From Diplolepis rosae (lineage: Eukaryota; Arthropoda; Insecta; Hymenoptera; Diplolepididae): 64,000 nt of DNA. Below the pieces are notes generated by a model, which was not told the DNA's origin, did not search any database, and saw only the letters and a list, made by a program, of their open reading frames with translations. The position numbers were made by a program, and so were the translations under genes. Where the stretch lies: positions 372,001 to 436,000 of the forward strand of contig JAPYXD010000717.1 in assembly GCA_030998225.1 (NCBI GenBank), written 5' to 3'. Below are positions 12,717 to 26,040 of this stretch, piece by piece (positions within the stretch are counted from its first letter, which is position 1; each line of letters begins with the position of its first letter).

Positions 12717-14164
12717 ATGTTTCATTCAGATTAATTACATCTTAAACTACTTAGAACCAAAATAAAACATAAAAATATCTATGGTGGACTGTCATAAAAT
12801 TGAACAGGAACTGTCCACACGTATAGAAACAAACATAGAAGGTGAATTTTCATATTAAAGAAATAATGTTTTAGAGCTAATAATGTTACTAGCAATGATG
12901 TTTTATTGAGGTTCATTACACTATAAACTACTTAGAAACAAAATCAAACGTTAAAATATCTATCGTGGACTGTCATAACAGTTCATAGGAACTGTCCACA
13001 CGTATAGAAACGGACATAGACGGTGAATTCTCATATAAAAGAAATAATGTTTGAGAGCTAATAATGTTACTAGTCATGATGTTTTATTCCAATTAATTAC
13101 ACTATAAACTACGTAGAAACAAAATCAAACGTGAAAATCTCTATCGTGGACTGTTATAATATTGCACAGGAACTGTCCACACGTATGGAAAAGGACATAG
13201 AAGGTGAATTTTCATATTAAAGAAATAATGCTTTAGAGCTAATAATGTTACTAGCAATGATGTTTTATTGAGATTCATTAAACTATAAACTACTTAGAAA
13301 CAAAATCAAACGAGATAATATCTATCGTGGACTGTCATAACAGTTCACATGAACTGTCCACACGGATAGAAACTGACATAGACGGTCAAATCTCATATAA
13401 AAGAAATAATGTTTTAGAGCTAATAATGTTACTAGTAATGATGTTTCATTCAGATTAATTACATCTTAAACTACTTAGAACCAAAATAAAACATAAAAAT
13501 ATCTATGGTGGACTGTCATAAAATTGAACAGGAACTGTCCACACGTATAGAAACAGACATAGAATATGAATTTTCATATTAAAGAAATAATGTTTTAGAG
13601 CTAATAATGTTACTAGCAATGATGTTTTATTGAGGTTCATTACACTATAAACTACTTAGAAACAAAATCAAACGTTAAAATATCTATCGTGGACTGTCAT
13701 AACAGTTCACAGGAACTGTCCACACGTATAGAAACGGACATAGACGGTGAATTCTCATATAAAAGAAATAATGTTTGAGAGCTAATAATGTTACTAGTCA
13801 TGATGTTTTATTCCAATTAATTACACTATAAACTACGTAGAAACAAAATCAAACGTGAAAATCTCTATCGTGGACTGTTATAATATTGCACAGGAACTGT
13901 CCACACGTATGGAAAAGGACATAGAAGGTGAATTTTCATATTAAAGAAATAATGTTTTAGAGCTAATAATGTTACTAGCAATGATGTTTTATTGCGATTC
14001 ATTAAACTATAAACTACTTAGAAACAAAATCAAACGAGATAATATCTATCGTGGACTGTCATAACAGTTCACATGAACTGTCCACACGGATAGAAACTGA
14101 CATAGACGGTCAAATCTCATATAAAAGAAATAATGTTTTAGAGCTAATAATGTTACTAGTAATG
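12717..14164 (+). repeat. Two tandem copies of a 4-monomer (724-bp) higher-order unit
   Basis: The marker atgtttcattcagatt occurs at 12,717, 13,441 and 14,165, so the spacing is 724 bases twice. Between markers the same four monomer types follow in order: attgaacagg, then cagttca, then the tagtcatgatg monomer with ctctatcgtgg, then the cgagataatatc monomer. A third copy starts at 14,165 and stays in register for nearly two monomers, to about 14,400. A related marker at 11,812 lies five monomers upstream of the first. Confidence 0.85.
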
Positions 14165-15480
14165 ATGTTTCATTCAGATTAATTACATCTTAAACTACTT
14201 AGAACCAAAATAAAACATAAAAATATCTATGGTGGACTGTCATAAAATTGAACAGGAACTGTCCACACGTATAGAAACAGACATAGAAGGTGAATTTTCA
14301 TATTAAAGAAATAATGTTTTAGAGCTACTAATGTTACTAGCAATGATGTCTTATTGAGGTTCATTACACTATAAACTACTTAGAAACAAAATCAAACGTG
14401 AAAATATCTATGGTGGACTGTTATAAGATTGCACAGGAAATGTCCACACGTATAGAAACTGACATAGACCGTGAATTCTCATATAAAATAAATAACGTTT
14501 TAGAGCTAATAATGTTACTAGCAATTATGTTTTATTCCGATTAATTACACTATAAACTACGTAGAAACAAAATCAAACGTGAAAATCTCTATCGTGGACT
14601 GTTATGATATTGCACAGGAACTGTCCACACGTATGGAAAAGGACATAGAAGGTGAATTTTCATATTAAAGAAATAATGTTTTAGAGCTAATAATGTTACT
14701 AGCAATGATGTTTTATTGAGATTCATTAAACTATAAACTACTTAGAAACAAAATCAAACGAGATAATATCTATCCTGGACTGTCATAACAGTTCACATGA
14801 ACTGTCCACACGGATAGAAACTGACATAGACGGTCAAATCTCATATAAAAGAAATAATGTTTTAGAGCTAATAATGTTACTAGTAATGATGTTTTATTCC
14901 GATTAATTACTTTATAAACTACTTAGAATCAAAATCACACTTGAACATATCCATTGTGCACGTCCGTAAAGTTGCACAGAAACTGTCCCCCCACGTATAG
15001 AAACGGACATGAACGAAGAATTCTTATATAAAAGAAATAAAGTTTTAGAGCTAATAATATTTCTAGTAATTATGTTTTATACTGATTAATTACATTTCAA
15101 AACAATTAGAAACAAAATCAAACGTAAAAATATCTATGGTGGACTGTTATAAGATTGCACAGCAAAAATGTCCACACGTATAGAAACAGACATACACGGT
15201 GAATTCTCATATTAAAGAAATAATGTTTTAGAGCTAATAATGTTACTAGCAATGATGTTTTATTCTGATTAATTGCTTCATAAACTACTTAGAAACAAAA
15301 TCAAACGTTAAAATATCTATGGTGGACTGTTATAAGATTGCACAGGGACTGTCCACACGTATAGACACAGACATAGACCGTGAATTCTCATATTAAAGAA
15401 ATAATGATTTAGAGCTAATAATGTTACTAGTAATGATGTTATATTCAGATTAATTACACTATAAAATACTTAGAAACAAA

Positions 15481-16284
15481 ATCAAAAGTGGAAATATCTA
15501 TGGTGGACTGTCTTAAGATTGCACAAGAAATGTCCACACGTATAGAAACAGACATAGACGGTGAATTCTCATATAAAATGAATAATGTTTTTGATCTAAT
15601 ATGTTTACTAGTAATGATGTTTTATTCTGAATAATTACTTTATAAACTACTTAGACCCAAAATCAAACGTAAATATATCTATGGTGGGCTGTCATAAAAC
15701 TTCACAGGAACTGTCCGCACGTATGGAAACAGACATAGATGGTGAATTCTCATATAAAAGAAATAAAGTTTTAGAGCTAATAATATTTCTGGTAATGATG
15801 TTTTATTCTGATTAATTACATTTCGAATTACTTAGAAACAAAATGAAATGTAAAAATATCTATGGTGGGCTGTCATAACATTGCACAGGAACTGCCCACA
15901 CGTATAGAAACAGACATAGACGGTGAATTCTCATATAAAATGAATAATGTTTTTGATCTAATATTGTTACTAGTAATGATGTTTTATTCCAATTAATTAC
16001 ATTATAATCTACTTAGAAAAGAATTAAACGTGAACGTATTCAAGGTGTGCGTCCCTAAAATTGCACATAAACTGTCCCCCTTCGTATAGAAACGGACATG
16101 GAAGAAGACATCTTATATGAAAGAAATAAAGTTTTAGATCTTTTAATATTTCTAGTCATGATGTTTTGTTCCTATTAATTACATTTCAAAACAATTAGAA
16201 ACAAAATCAAACGTAAAAATATCTATGGTGGACTGTTATGATATTGCACAGGAACTGTCCACACGTATGGAAAAGGACATAGAA
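15481..16284 (+). repeat. Local 5-monomer partial duplicate of block alpha
   Basis: This stretch is collinear with 283-1,086 (shift 15,198) and with 16,387-17,190 (shift 906, five monomers). Alpha copy 3 is therefore preceded by an extra partial copy of its own first part. It has more differences than the other alpha copies, for example gtaaatatatc for gtagaaatatc, and a C-type monomer near 16,039. This suggests an older duplicate or a different source copy. Confidence 0.75.
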
Positions 16285-16344
16285 GGTGAATTTTCATATT
16301 AAAGAAATAATGTTTTAGAGCTAATAATGTTACTAGCAATGATG

Positions 16345-19196
16345 TTTAATACTGATTAATTACATTTCGAATTGCTTAGAAACAAAATCAAAAGTGGAAA
16401 TATCTATGGTGGACTGTTTTAAGATTGCACAAGAAATGTCCACACGTATAGAAACAGACATAGACGGTGAATTCTCATATAAAATGAATAATGTTTTTGA
16501 TCTAATATGTTTACTAGTAATGATGTTTTATTCTGACTAATTACTTTGTAAACTACTTAGACCCAAAACCAAACGTAGAAATATCTATGGTGGGCTGTCA
16601 TAAAACTTCACAGGAACTGTCCGCACGTATGGAAACAGACATAGATGGTGAATTCTCATATAAAAGAAATAAAGTTTTAGAGCTAATAATATTTCTGGTA
16701 ATGATGTTTTATTCTGATTAATTACATTTCGAATTACTTAGGAACAAAATGAAAAGTAAAAATATCTATGGTGGGCTGTCATAACATTGCACAGGAACTG
16801 TCCACACGTATAGAAACAGACATATTCGGTGAATTCTCATATAAAATGAATAATGTTTTTGATCTAATATTGTTACTAGTAATGATGTTTGATTCCAATT
16901 AATTACATTATAATCTACTTAGAAAAAAATTAAACGTGAACGTATTCAAGGTGTGCGTCCCTAACATTGCACAAAAACTGTCCCCCTTCGTATAGAAACG
17001 GACATGGAAGAAGAATTCTTATATGAAAGAAATAAAGTTTTAGATCTTATAATATTTCTAGTCATGATGTTTTGTTCCGATTAATTACATTTCAAAACAA
17101 TTAGAAACAAAATCAAACGTAAAAATATCTATGGTGGACTGTTATGATATTGCACAGGAACTGTCCACACGTATGGAAAAGGACATAGAAGGTGAATTCT
17201 CATATAAAATAAATAATGTTTTAGAGTTAATAATGTTACTAGCAATGATGTTTTATTGAGATTAATTACACTATAAACTACTTAGAAACAAAATCAAACG
17301 TGAAAATATCTATCGTGGACTGTCATAACATTGCAGAGGAACTGTCCACATGGATAGAAACTGACATAGACGGTCAAATCTCATATAAAAGAAATAATGT
17401 TTTAGAGCTGATAATGTTATTAGCAATGATGTTCTATTCCTATTAATTACTTTATAAACTAATTAGAACCAAAACCAAACGTAGAAATATCTATGGTGGG
17501 CTGTCATAAAATTTCACAGGAACTGTCCACACGTATAGAAACAGACATAGACAGTGAATTCTCATATAAAAGAAGTAAAGTATTAGATCTAATAATGTTA
17601 CTAGTAATGATGCTTTATTCTGATTAATTACATTATATACTACTTAGAAACAGAATCAAAAATAAAATATCTATGGTGGACTGTCATAAAATTGCACAGG
17701 AACTGTCCACACGTATAGAAACAGACATAGAAGGTGAATTCTCATATAAAACAAATAAAATTTCAGAGATAAAAGTGTTACTAGCAATGATGTTTTATTC
17801 TGACTAATTACTTTATAAACTACTTAGAACCAAAACCAAACGTAAAAATATCTATGGTGGGCTGTCATAACATTGCACAGGAACTCTCCACACGTATAGA
17901 AACTGACATAGACGGTGAATTCTCATATAAAATAAATAATGTTTTAGAGCTAATAATGTTACTAGCAATGATGTTTTATTGAGATTAATTACACTATAAA
18001 CTACGTAGAAACAAAATCAAACGTGAAAATCTCTATCGTGGACTGTCATAATAGTTCACAGGAACTGTACACACGGATAGAAACTGACATAGACTGTCAA
18101 ATCTCATATAAAAGAAATAATGTTTTAGAGTTGATAATGTTATTAGCAATGATGTTCTATTCCGATTAATTACTTTATAAACTACTTAGAACCAAAACAA
18201 AACGTAGAAATATCTATGGTGGGATGTCATAAAATTTCACAGAAACTGTCCACACGTATAGAAACAGACATAGACGGTGAATTCTCATATAAAAGAAATA
18301 ATGTTTGAGAGCTATTAATGTTACTAGTAATGATGTTATATTCAGATTAATTACACTATAAAATACTTAGAAACAAAAGCAAACGTAAAAATATCTATGG
18401 TGGACTGTTATAATATTGCACAGGAACTGTCCACACGTATGGAAAAGGACATAGAAGGTGAATTTTCATATTAAAGAAATAATGCTTTAGAGCTAATAAT
18501 GTTTCTAGCAATGATGTTTTATTGAGATTCATTAAACTATAAACTACTTAGAAACAAAATCAAACGAGATAATATCTATCGTGGACTGTCATAACAGTTC
18601 ACAGGAACTGTCCACACGTATAGAAACAGACATAGACGGTGAATTCTCATATAAAAGAAATAATGTTTTAGAGCTAATAATGTTACTAGTCATGATGTTT
18701 TATTGAGATTCATTAAACTATAAACTACTTAGAAACAAAATCAAACGTTAAAATATCTATCGTGGACTGTCATAACAGTTCACAGGAACTGTCCACACGT
18801 ATAGAAACAGACATAGACGGTGAATTCTCATATAAAAGAAATAATGTTTGAGAGCTAATAATGTTACTAGTCATGATGTTTTATTCCGATTAATTACATT
18901 TCAAAACAATTAGAAACAAAATCAAACGTAAAAATATCTATGGTGGACTGTTATGATATTGCACAGGAACTGTCCACACGTATGGAAAAAGACATAGAAG
19001 GTGAATTTTCATATTGAAGAAATAATGTTTTAGAGCTAATAATGTTACTAGCAATGATGTTTTATTGAGATTCATTACACTATAAACTACTTAGAACCAA
19101 AATAAAACATAAAAATATCATGGTGGACTGTTATAAAATTGCACAGGAACTGTCCACACGGATAGAAACTGACATAGACGGTCAAATCTCATATAA
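16345..19196 (+). repeat. Higher-order block alpha, copy 3
   Basis: From tttaatactgattaatt at 16,345 this segment is collinear with copy 1 (shift 16,104) and copy 2 (shift 12,842), including the C-type monomer near 16,945. It runs to about 19,196, where aagaaataatg at 6,355 faces aataaataatg here. Looser collinearity with the 6.6-8.0 kb region continues to about 20.4 kb, with whole monomers gained or lost. Copies so far apart in the array show that amplification moved multi-kilobase blocks, not only single monomers. Confidence 0.85.
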
Positions 19197-19860
19197 AATA
19201 AATAATGTTTTGGAGCTAATAATGATACTAGCAATGATGTTTTATTGAGATTAATTACACTATAAACTACGTAGAAACAAAATCAAACGTGAAAATCTCT
19301 ATCCTGGACTGTCATAAAATTGCACAGGAACTGTCCACAAATATAGAAACTGACATAGATGGTGAATTCTCATATAAAATAAATAATGTTTTAGAGCTAA
19401 TAATGATACTAGCAATGATGTTTTATTGAGATTAATTACACTATAAACAGACGTAGAAACAAAATCAAACGTGAAAATCTCTATCGTGGGCTGTCATAAT
19501 AGTTCACAGGAACTGTCCACACGTATAGAAACAGACATAGACAGTGAATTCTCATATAAAAGAAGAAAAGTTTTAGAGCTAATAATGTTACTAGTAATGA
19601 TGCTTTATTCAGATTAATTACATTATATACTACTTAGAAACAGAATCAAACATAAAATATCTATGGTGGACAGTCATAAAATTGCACAGGAACTGTCCAC
19701 ACGTATAGAAACAGATATAGAAGGTGAATTCTCATATAAAATAAATAATTTTTTAGAGCTAATAATGTTACTAGTAATGATGTTTTATTCCTATTAGTTA
19801 TTTTATAAACTACTTAAAACCAAAATCAAACGTGAAAATATCTATCGTGGACTGTCATAA

Positions 19861-20222
19861 CATTGCACAGGAACTGTCCACACGTATAGAAACAGACATA
19901 GACGGTGAATTCTCATATAAAATAAATAATGTTTTAGAGGTAATAATGTTACTAGAAATGATGTTTTATTGAGATTAATTACACTATAAACTACGTAGAA
20001 ACAAAATCAAACGTGAAAATCTCTATCGTGGACTGTCATAACATTGCACAGGAACTGTCCACACGTATAGAAACAGACATAGACGGTGAATTCTCATATA
20101 AAATAAATAATGTTTTAGAGGTAATAATGTTACTAGAAATGATGTTTTATTGAGATTAATTACACTATAAACTACGTAGAAACAAAATCAAACGTGAAAA
20201 TCTCTATCGTGGACTGTCATAA
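19861..20222 (+). repeat. Recent tandem duplication of a single monomer
   Basis: Two consecutive monomers, 19,861-20,041 and 20,042-20,222, appear identical or nearly so by eye. They share the uncommon pair gaggtaataatg and ctagaaatgatg. Neighbouring monomers normally differ at many positions, so this looks like a very recent one-unit duplication. Confidence 0.85.
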
Positions 20223-21849
20223 TAGTTCACAGGAACTGTCCACACGGATAGAAACTGACATAGACGGTCAAATCTCATATAAAAGAAATAAAGTCTTAGA
20301 GCTGATAACGTTACTAGCAATGATGTTTTATTGAGATTAATTACACTATAAACTACTTAGAAACAAAATCAAACGTGAAAATATCTATCGTGGACTGTCA
20401 TAATAGTTCACAGGAACTGTCCGCACGTATAGAAACTGACGTAGACGGTGAATTCTCATATAAAATGAATAATATTTTAGAGTTAATAATGTTACTAGAA
20501 ATGATGTTTTATTCTGACTAATTACTTTATAAACTACTTAGAACCAAAACCAAACGTAAAAATATCTATGGTGGGCTGTCATAACATTGCACAGGAACTC
20601 TCCACACGTATAGAAACTAAAATAGACGGTGAATTCTCATATAAAAGAAATAATGTTTTAGAGCTAATAATGTTACTAGAAATGATGTTTTATTGAGATT
20701 AATTACACTATAAACTACTTAGAAACAGAATCAAACATAACATAAAATATCTATGGTGGACTGTCATAAAATTGCACAGGAACTGTCCACACGTATAGAA
20801 ACAGACATAGAAGGTGAAATCTCATATAAAATAAATAATTTTTTAGAGCTAATAATGTTACTAGTAATGATGTTTTATTCCTATTAGTTATTTTATAAAC
20901 TACTTAGAACCAAAATGAAAAGTAAAAATATCTATGGTGGGCTGTCATAACATTGCACAGGAACTGTCCACACGTACAGACACAGACATAGACGGTGAAT
21001 TTTCATATTAAAGAAATAATGTTTTAGAGCTAATAATGTTACTAGCAATGATGTTTTATTGAGATTAATTACAATATAAAATACTTATAAACAAAAGCTA
21101 ACGTAAAAATATCTATGGTGGACTGTTATAACATTGCACAGGAACTGTCCACACGGATAGAAACTGACATAGACGGTCAAATCTCATATAAAAGAAATAA
21201 AGTCTTAGAGCTGATAATGTTACTAGCAATGATGTTTTATTGAGATTAATTACACTATAAACTACGTAGAAACAAAATCAAACGTGAAAATCTCTATCGT
21301 GGACTGTCATAATAGTTCACAGGAACTGTCCACACGGATAGAAACTGACGTAGACGGTGAATTCTCATATAAAATGAATAATATTTTAGAGTTAATAATG
21401 TTACTAGAAATGATGTTTTATTCAGATTAATTACATTTTAAACTACTTAGAACCAAAACCAAACGTAAAAATATCTATGGTGGGCTGTCATAACATTGCA
21501 CAGGAACTCTCCACACGTATAGAAACTAACATAGACGGTGAATTCTCATATAAAATAAATAATGTTTTAGAGTTAATAATGTTACTAGAAATGATGTTTT
21601 ATTCAGATTAATTACATTTTAAACTACTTAGAACCAAAATAAAACATAAAAATATCTATGGTGGACTGTCATAAAATAGAACAGGAACTGTCCACACGTA
21701 TAGATACAGACATAGACGGTGAATTCTCATATAAAATAAATAAAATTTCAGAGATAAAAGTGTTACTAGCAATGATGTTTTATTCTGACTAATTACTTTA
21801 TAAACTACTTAGAACCAAAACCAAACGTAAAAATATCTATGGTGGGCTG

Positions 21850-22888
21850 TCATAACATTGCACAGGAACTCTCCACACGTATAGAAACTAACATAGACGG
21901 TGAATTCTCATATAAAATAAATAATGTTTTAGAGCTAATAATGTTACTAGCAATGATGTTTTATTGAGATTAATTAAACTATTAACTACGTAGAAACGAA
22001 ATCAAACGTGAAAATCTCTATCGTGGACTGTCATAATAGTTCACAGGAACTGTACACACGGATAGAAACTGACATAGACGGTCAAATCTCATATAAAAGA
22101 AATAATGTTTTAGAGCTGATAATGTTATTAGCAATGATGTTCTATTCCTATTAATTACTTTATAAACTAATTAGAACCAAAACCAAACGTAGAAATATCT
22201 ATGGTGGGCTGTCATAAAATTTCACAGGAACTGTCCACACGTATAGAAACAGACATAGACAGTGAATTCTCATATAAAAGAAGTAAAGTATTAGAGCTAA
22301 TAATGTTACTAGTAATGATGCTTTATTCTGATTAATTACATTATATACTACTTAGAAACAGAATCAAAAATAAAATATCTATGGTGGACTGTCATAAAAT
22401 TGCACAGGAACTCTCCACACGTATAGAAACTAACATAGACGGTGAATTCTCATATAAAATAAATAATGTTTTAGAGCTAATAATGTTACTAGCAATGATG
22501 TTTTATTGAGATTAATTACACTATAAACTACGTAGAAACAAAATCAAACGTGAAAATCTCTATCGTGGACTGTCATAATAGTTCACAGGAACTGTACACA
22601 CGGATAGAAACTGACATAGACGGTCAAATCTCATATAAAAGAAATAATGTTTTAGAGCTGATAATGTTATTAGCAATGATGTTCTATTCCGATTAATTAC
22701 TTTATAAACTACTTAGAACCAAAACAAAACGTAGAAATATCTATGGTGGGCTGTCATAAAATTTCACAGGAACTGTCCACACGTATAGAAACAGACATAG
22801 ACGGTGAATTCTCATACAAAAGGAATAATGTTTGAGAGCTATTAATGTTACTAGTCATGATGTTATATTCAGATTAATTACACTATAA
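21850..22888 (+). repeat. Higher-order block beta, copy 1
   Basis: This run of almost six monomers recurs at exactly +11,700 (33,550-34,588). A related copy lies at about +6,992 (roughly 29,080-29,890). Characteristic steps are actctccacacg with aaactaacatag, actgtacacacgg with gtcaaatctc, and the aaaaggaataatgtttgag monomer. It ends where cactataaactac here replaces cactataaaatgc in the other copies. Confidence 0.8.
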
Positions 22889-23167
22889 ACTACTTAGAAA
22901 CAAAATCAAACGAGATAATATCTATCGTGGACTGTCATAACAGTTCACAGGAACTGTCCACACGTATAGAAACAGACATAGAAGGTGAATTCTCATATAA
23001 AAGAAATAATGTTTGAGAGCTAATAATGTTACTAGTCATGATGTTTTATTGAGATTCATTAAACTATAAACTACTTAGAAACAAAATCAAACGTTAAAAT
23101 ATCTATCGTGGACTGTCATAACAGTTCACAGGAACTGTCCACACGTATAGAAACAGACATAGACGGT

Positions 23168-23331
23168 GAATTCTCATATAAAAGAAATAATGTTACTAGT
23201 CATGATGTTTTATTCCGATTAATTACATTTCAAAACAATTAGAAACAAAATCAAACGTAAAAATATCTATGGTAGACTTTTATGATATTGCACAGGAACT
23301 GTCCACACTTATGGAAAAGGACATAGAAGGT
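23168..23331 (+). repeat. 164-bp monomer with a 17-bp internal deletion (1 of 3)
   Basis: The usual aataatgtt, tgagagct, aataatgtt order is collapsed to a single aataatgtt (23,186-23,194), removing 17 bases. The phase point moves from 23,168 to 23,332 (164 bases). The same shortened form is at 34,868 (the monomer interrupted by the foreign insert) and at 35,361-35,524. The deletion ends fall exactly on the two copies of the internal aataatgtt direct repeat. Confidence 0.85.
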
Positions 23332-23885
23332 GAATTTTCATATTAAAGAAATAATGTTTTAGAGCTAATAATGTTACTAGCAATGATGTTTTATTGAGAT
23401 TCATTAAACTATAAACTACTTAGAAACAAAATCAAACGTTAAAATATCTATCGTGGACTGTCATAACATTTCACAGGAACTGTCCACACGTATAGAAACA
23501 GACATAGACGGTGAATTCTCATATAAAAGGAATAATGTTTGAGAGCTAATAATGTTACTAGTCATGATGTTTTATTCCGATTAATTACATTTCGAATCAC
23601 TAAGAAACAAAATCAAACGTGAAAATATCTATGGTGGACTGTTATAAGATTGCACAGGAAATGTTCACACGTATGGAAAAGGACATAGAAGGTGAATTTT
23701 CATATTAAAGAAATAATGTTCTAGAGCTAATAATGTTACTAGCAATGATGTTTTATTGAGGTTCATTAAACAATAAACTACTTAGAAACAAAATCAAACG
23801 AGATAATATCTATCGTGGACTGTCATAACAGTTCACAGGAACTGTCCACACGTATAGAAACTAACATAGACGGTGAAATCTCATA
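23215..23885 (+). repeat. Block eta, copy 1
   Basis: It carries the rare step ggtagacttttatg at 23,271, the rare cgaatcactaag step and the cattaaacaataaac step. All three recur in order at a shift of 7,735 (about 30,950-31,620). A third copy of the first step is near 35,464, just after the foreign insert. Confidence 0.75.
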
Positions 23886-26040
23886 TAAAATGAATAATGT
23901 TTTTGATCTAATATGTTTACTAGTAATGATGTTTTATTCTGACTAATTACTTTATAAACTACTTAGACCCAAAACCAAACGTTGAAATATCTATGGTGGG
24001 CTGTCATAAAACTTCACAGGAAATGTCCGCACGTATGGAAACAGACATAGATGGTGAATTCTCATATAAAAGAAATAAAGTTTTAGAGCTAATAATATTT
24101 CTGGTAATGATGTTTTATTCTGATTAATTACATTTCGAATTACTAAGAAACAAAATGAAAAGTAAAAATATCTATGGTGTGCTGTCATAACATTGCACAG
24201 GAACTGTCCACACGTATAGAAACAGACATAGATTTAATTCTCATATAAAATGAATAATTTTGAGAGCTATTAATGTTACTAGTCATGATGTTATATTCAG
24301 ATTAATTACACTATAACATACTTAGAAACAAAATCAATCGTGAAAATATCTATGGTGGACTGTTATAAGATTGCACAGGAACTGTCCACACGTACAGACA
24401 CAGACATAGACGGTGAATTTTCATATTAAAGAAATAATGTTTTAGAGCCAATAATGTTACTAGTAATGATGTTTTATTCCGATTAATTACTTTATAAACT
24501 ACTTAGAACCAAAACGAAACGTAGAATTATCTATGGGGGGCTGTCATAAAACTTCACAGCAACTGTCCGCACGTATGGAAACAGACATAGAAGGTGAATT
24601 CTCATATAAAAGAAATAAAATTTAGAGCTAATAATATTTCCAGTAATAATGTTTTATTCTGATTTATTACATGTCGAATTACTTAGAAACAAAATCAAAC
24701 GTGAAAATATCTATGGCGGACTCTTATAAGATTGCACAGGAACTGTCCACACGTATAGAAACAGCCATAGACGGTGAATTCTCATATAAAGTGCTACTAG
24801 TAATGATGTTTTATTCCGATTAATTACATTATATACTACTTAGAAACGAAATCAAGCATAAAAATATCCAAGGTGGGCTTTCATAAACTTGCACAGAAAC
24901 GGACATGAAAGAAGAATTCTTATACAAGAGAAATAAAGTTTTAGGGCTAATAATATTTCTAGTAATGATGTTTTATTCTGATTAATTACATTTCGAACTA
25001 CTTAGAAACGAAATCAAACGTGAAAATGTCTATGGTGGACTGTCATAAAATTGCACATGAACTGTCCACACGTATAGAAACAGACATAGACGGTGATTTC
25101 TCATACAAAGTGAATAATGTTTTAGATCTAATAATGTGACTAGTAATGATGTTTTATTCTGATTAATTACTTCATAAACTACTTAGAAACAAAATCAAAA
25201 GTAAAAATATCTATGGTGGGCTGTCATAACATTGCACAGGAACTGTCCACACGTATAGAAACTGACATAGACGGTGAATGCTCTTATAAAATAAATAATG
25301 TTTTAGAGCTAATAATGTTACTAGCAATGATGTTTTATTGAGATTAATTACAATATAAAATACTTATAAACAAAAGCTAACGTAAAAATATCTATGGTGG
25401 ACTGTTATAACATTGCACAGGAACTGTCCACACGTATAGAAACTGACATAGACAGTGAATTCTCATATAAAATAAATAATGTTTTAGAGCTAATAATGTT
25501 ACTAGCAATGATGTTTTATTCCGATTAATTACATTTCAAAAACAATTAGAAACAAAATAAAACGTAAAAATATCTGTGGCTGGCTGTCATCAAATTTCAC
25601 AGTAACTGACCACACGTATAGAAACTGACATACACGGTGAATTCTCATATAAAATAAATAATGTTTTAGAGCTAATAATGTTACTAGCAATGATGTTTTA
25701 TTCTGATTAATTGCTTCATAAACTACTTAGAATAAAAATCAAAAGTAAAAATATCCATGGTGGTCTGTCATAACATTGCACTGGAACTGTCCACACGTAT
25801 AGAAACTGACATAGACCGTGAATTCTCATATAAAAGAAATAATGTTTTAGAGCTGATAATGTTATTAGCAATGAAGTTATATTCCTATTAATTACTTTAT
25901 AAACTAATTAGAACCAAAACCAAACGTAGAAATATCTATGGTGGGCTGTTATAAGATTGCACAGGAACTGTCCACACGTATAGAAACAGACATAGACCGT
26001 GAATTCTCATATAAAAGAAATAATGTTTTAGAGCTAATAA

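Noticed and set aside
23991..24188. 65-codon antisense open frame with an ATG start (-)
   Set aside because: It is the reverse translation of ordinary satellite monomer. Other monomers have the same frame interrupted, and no independent coding signal is seen.
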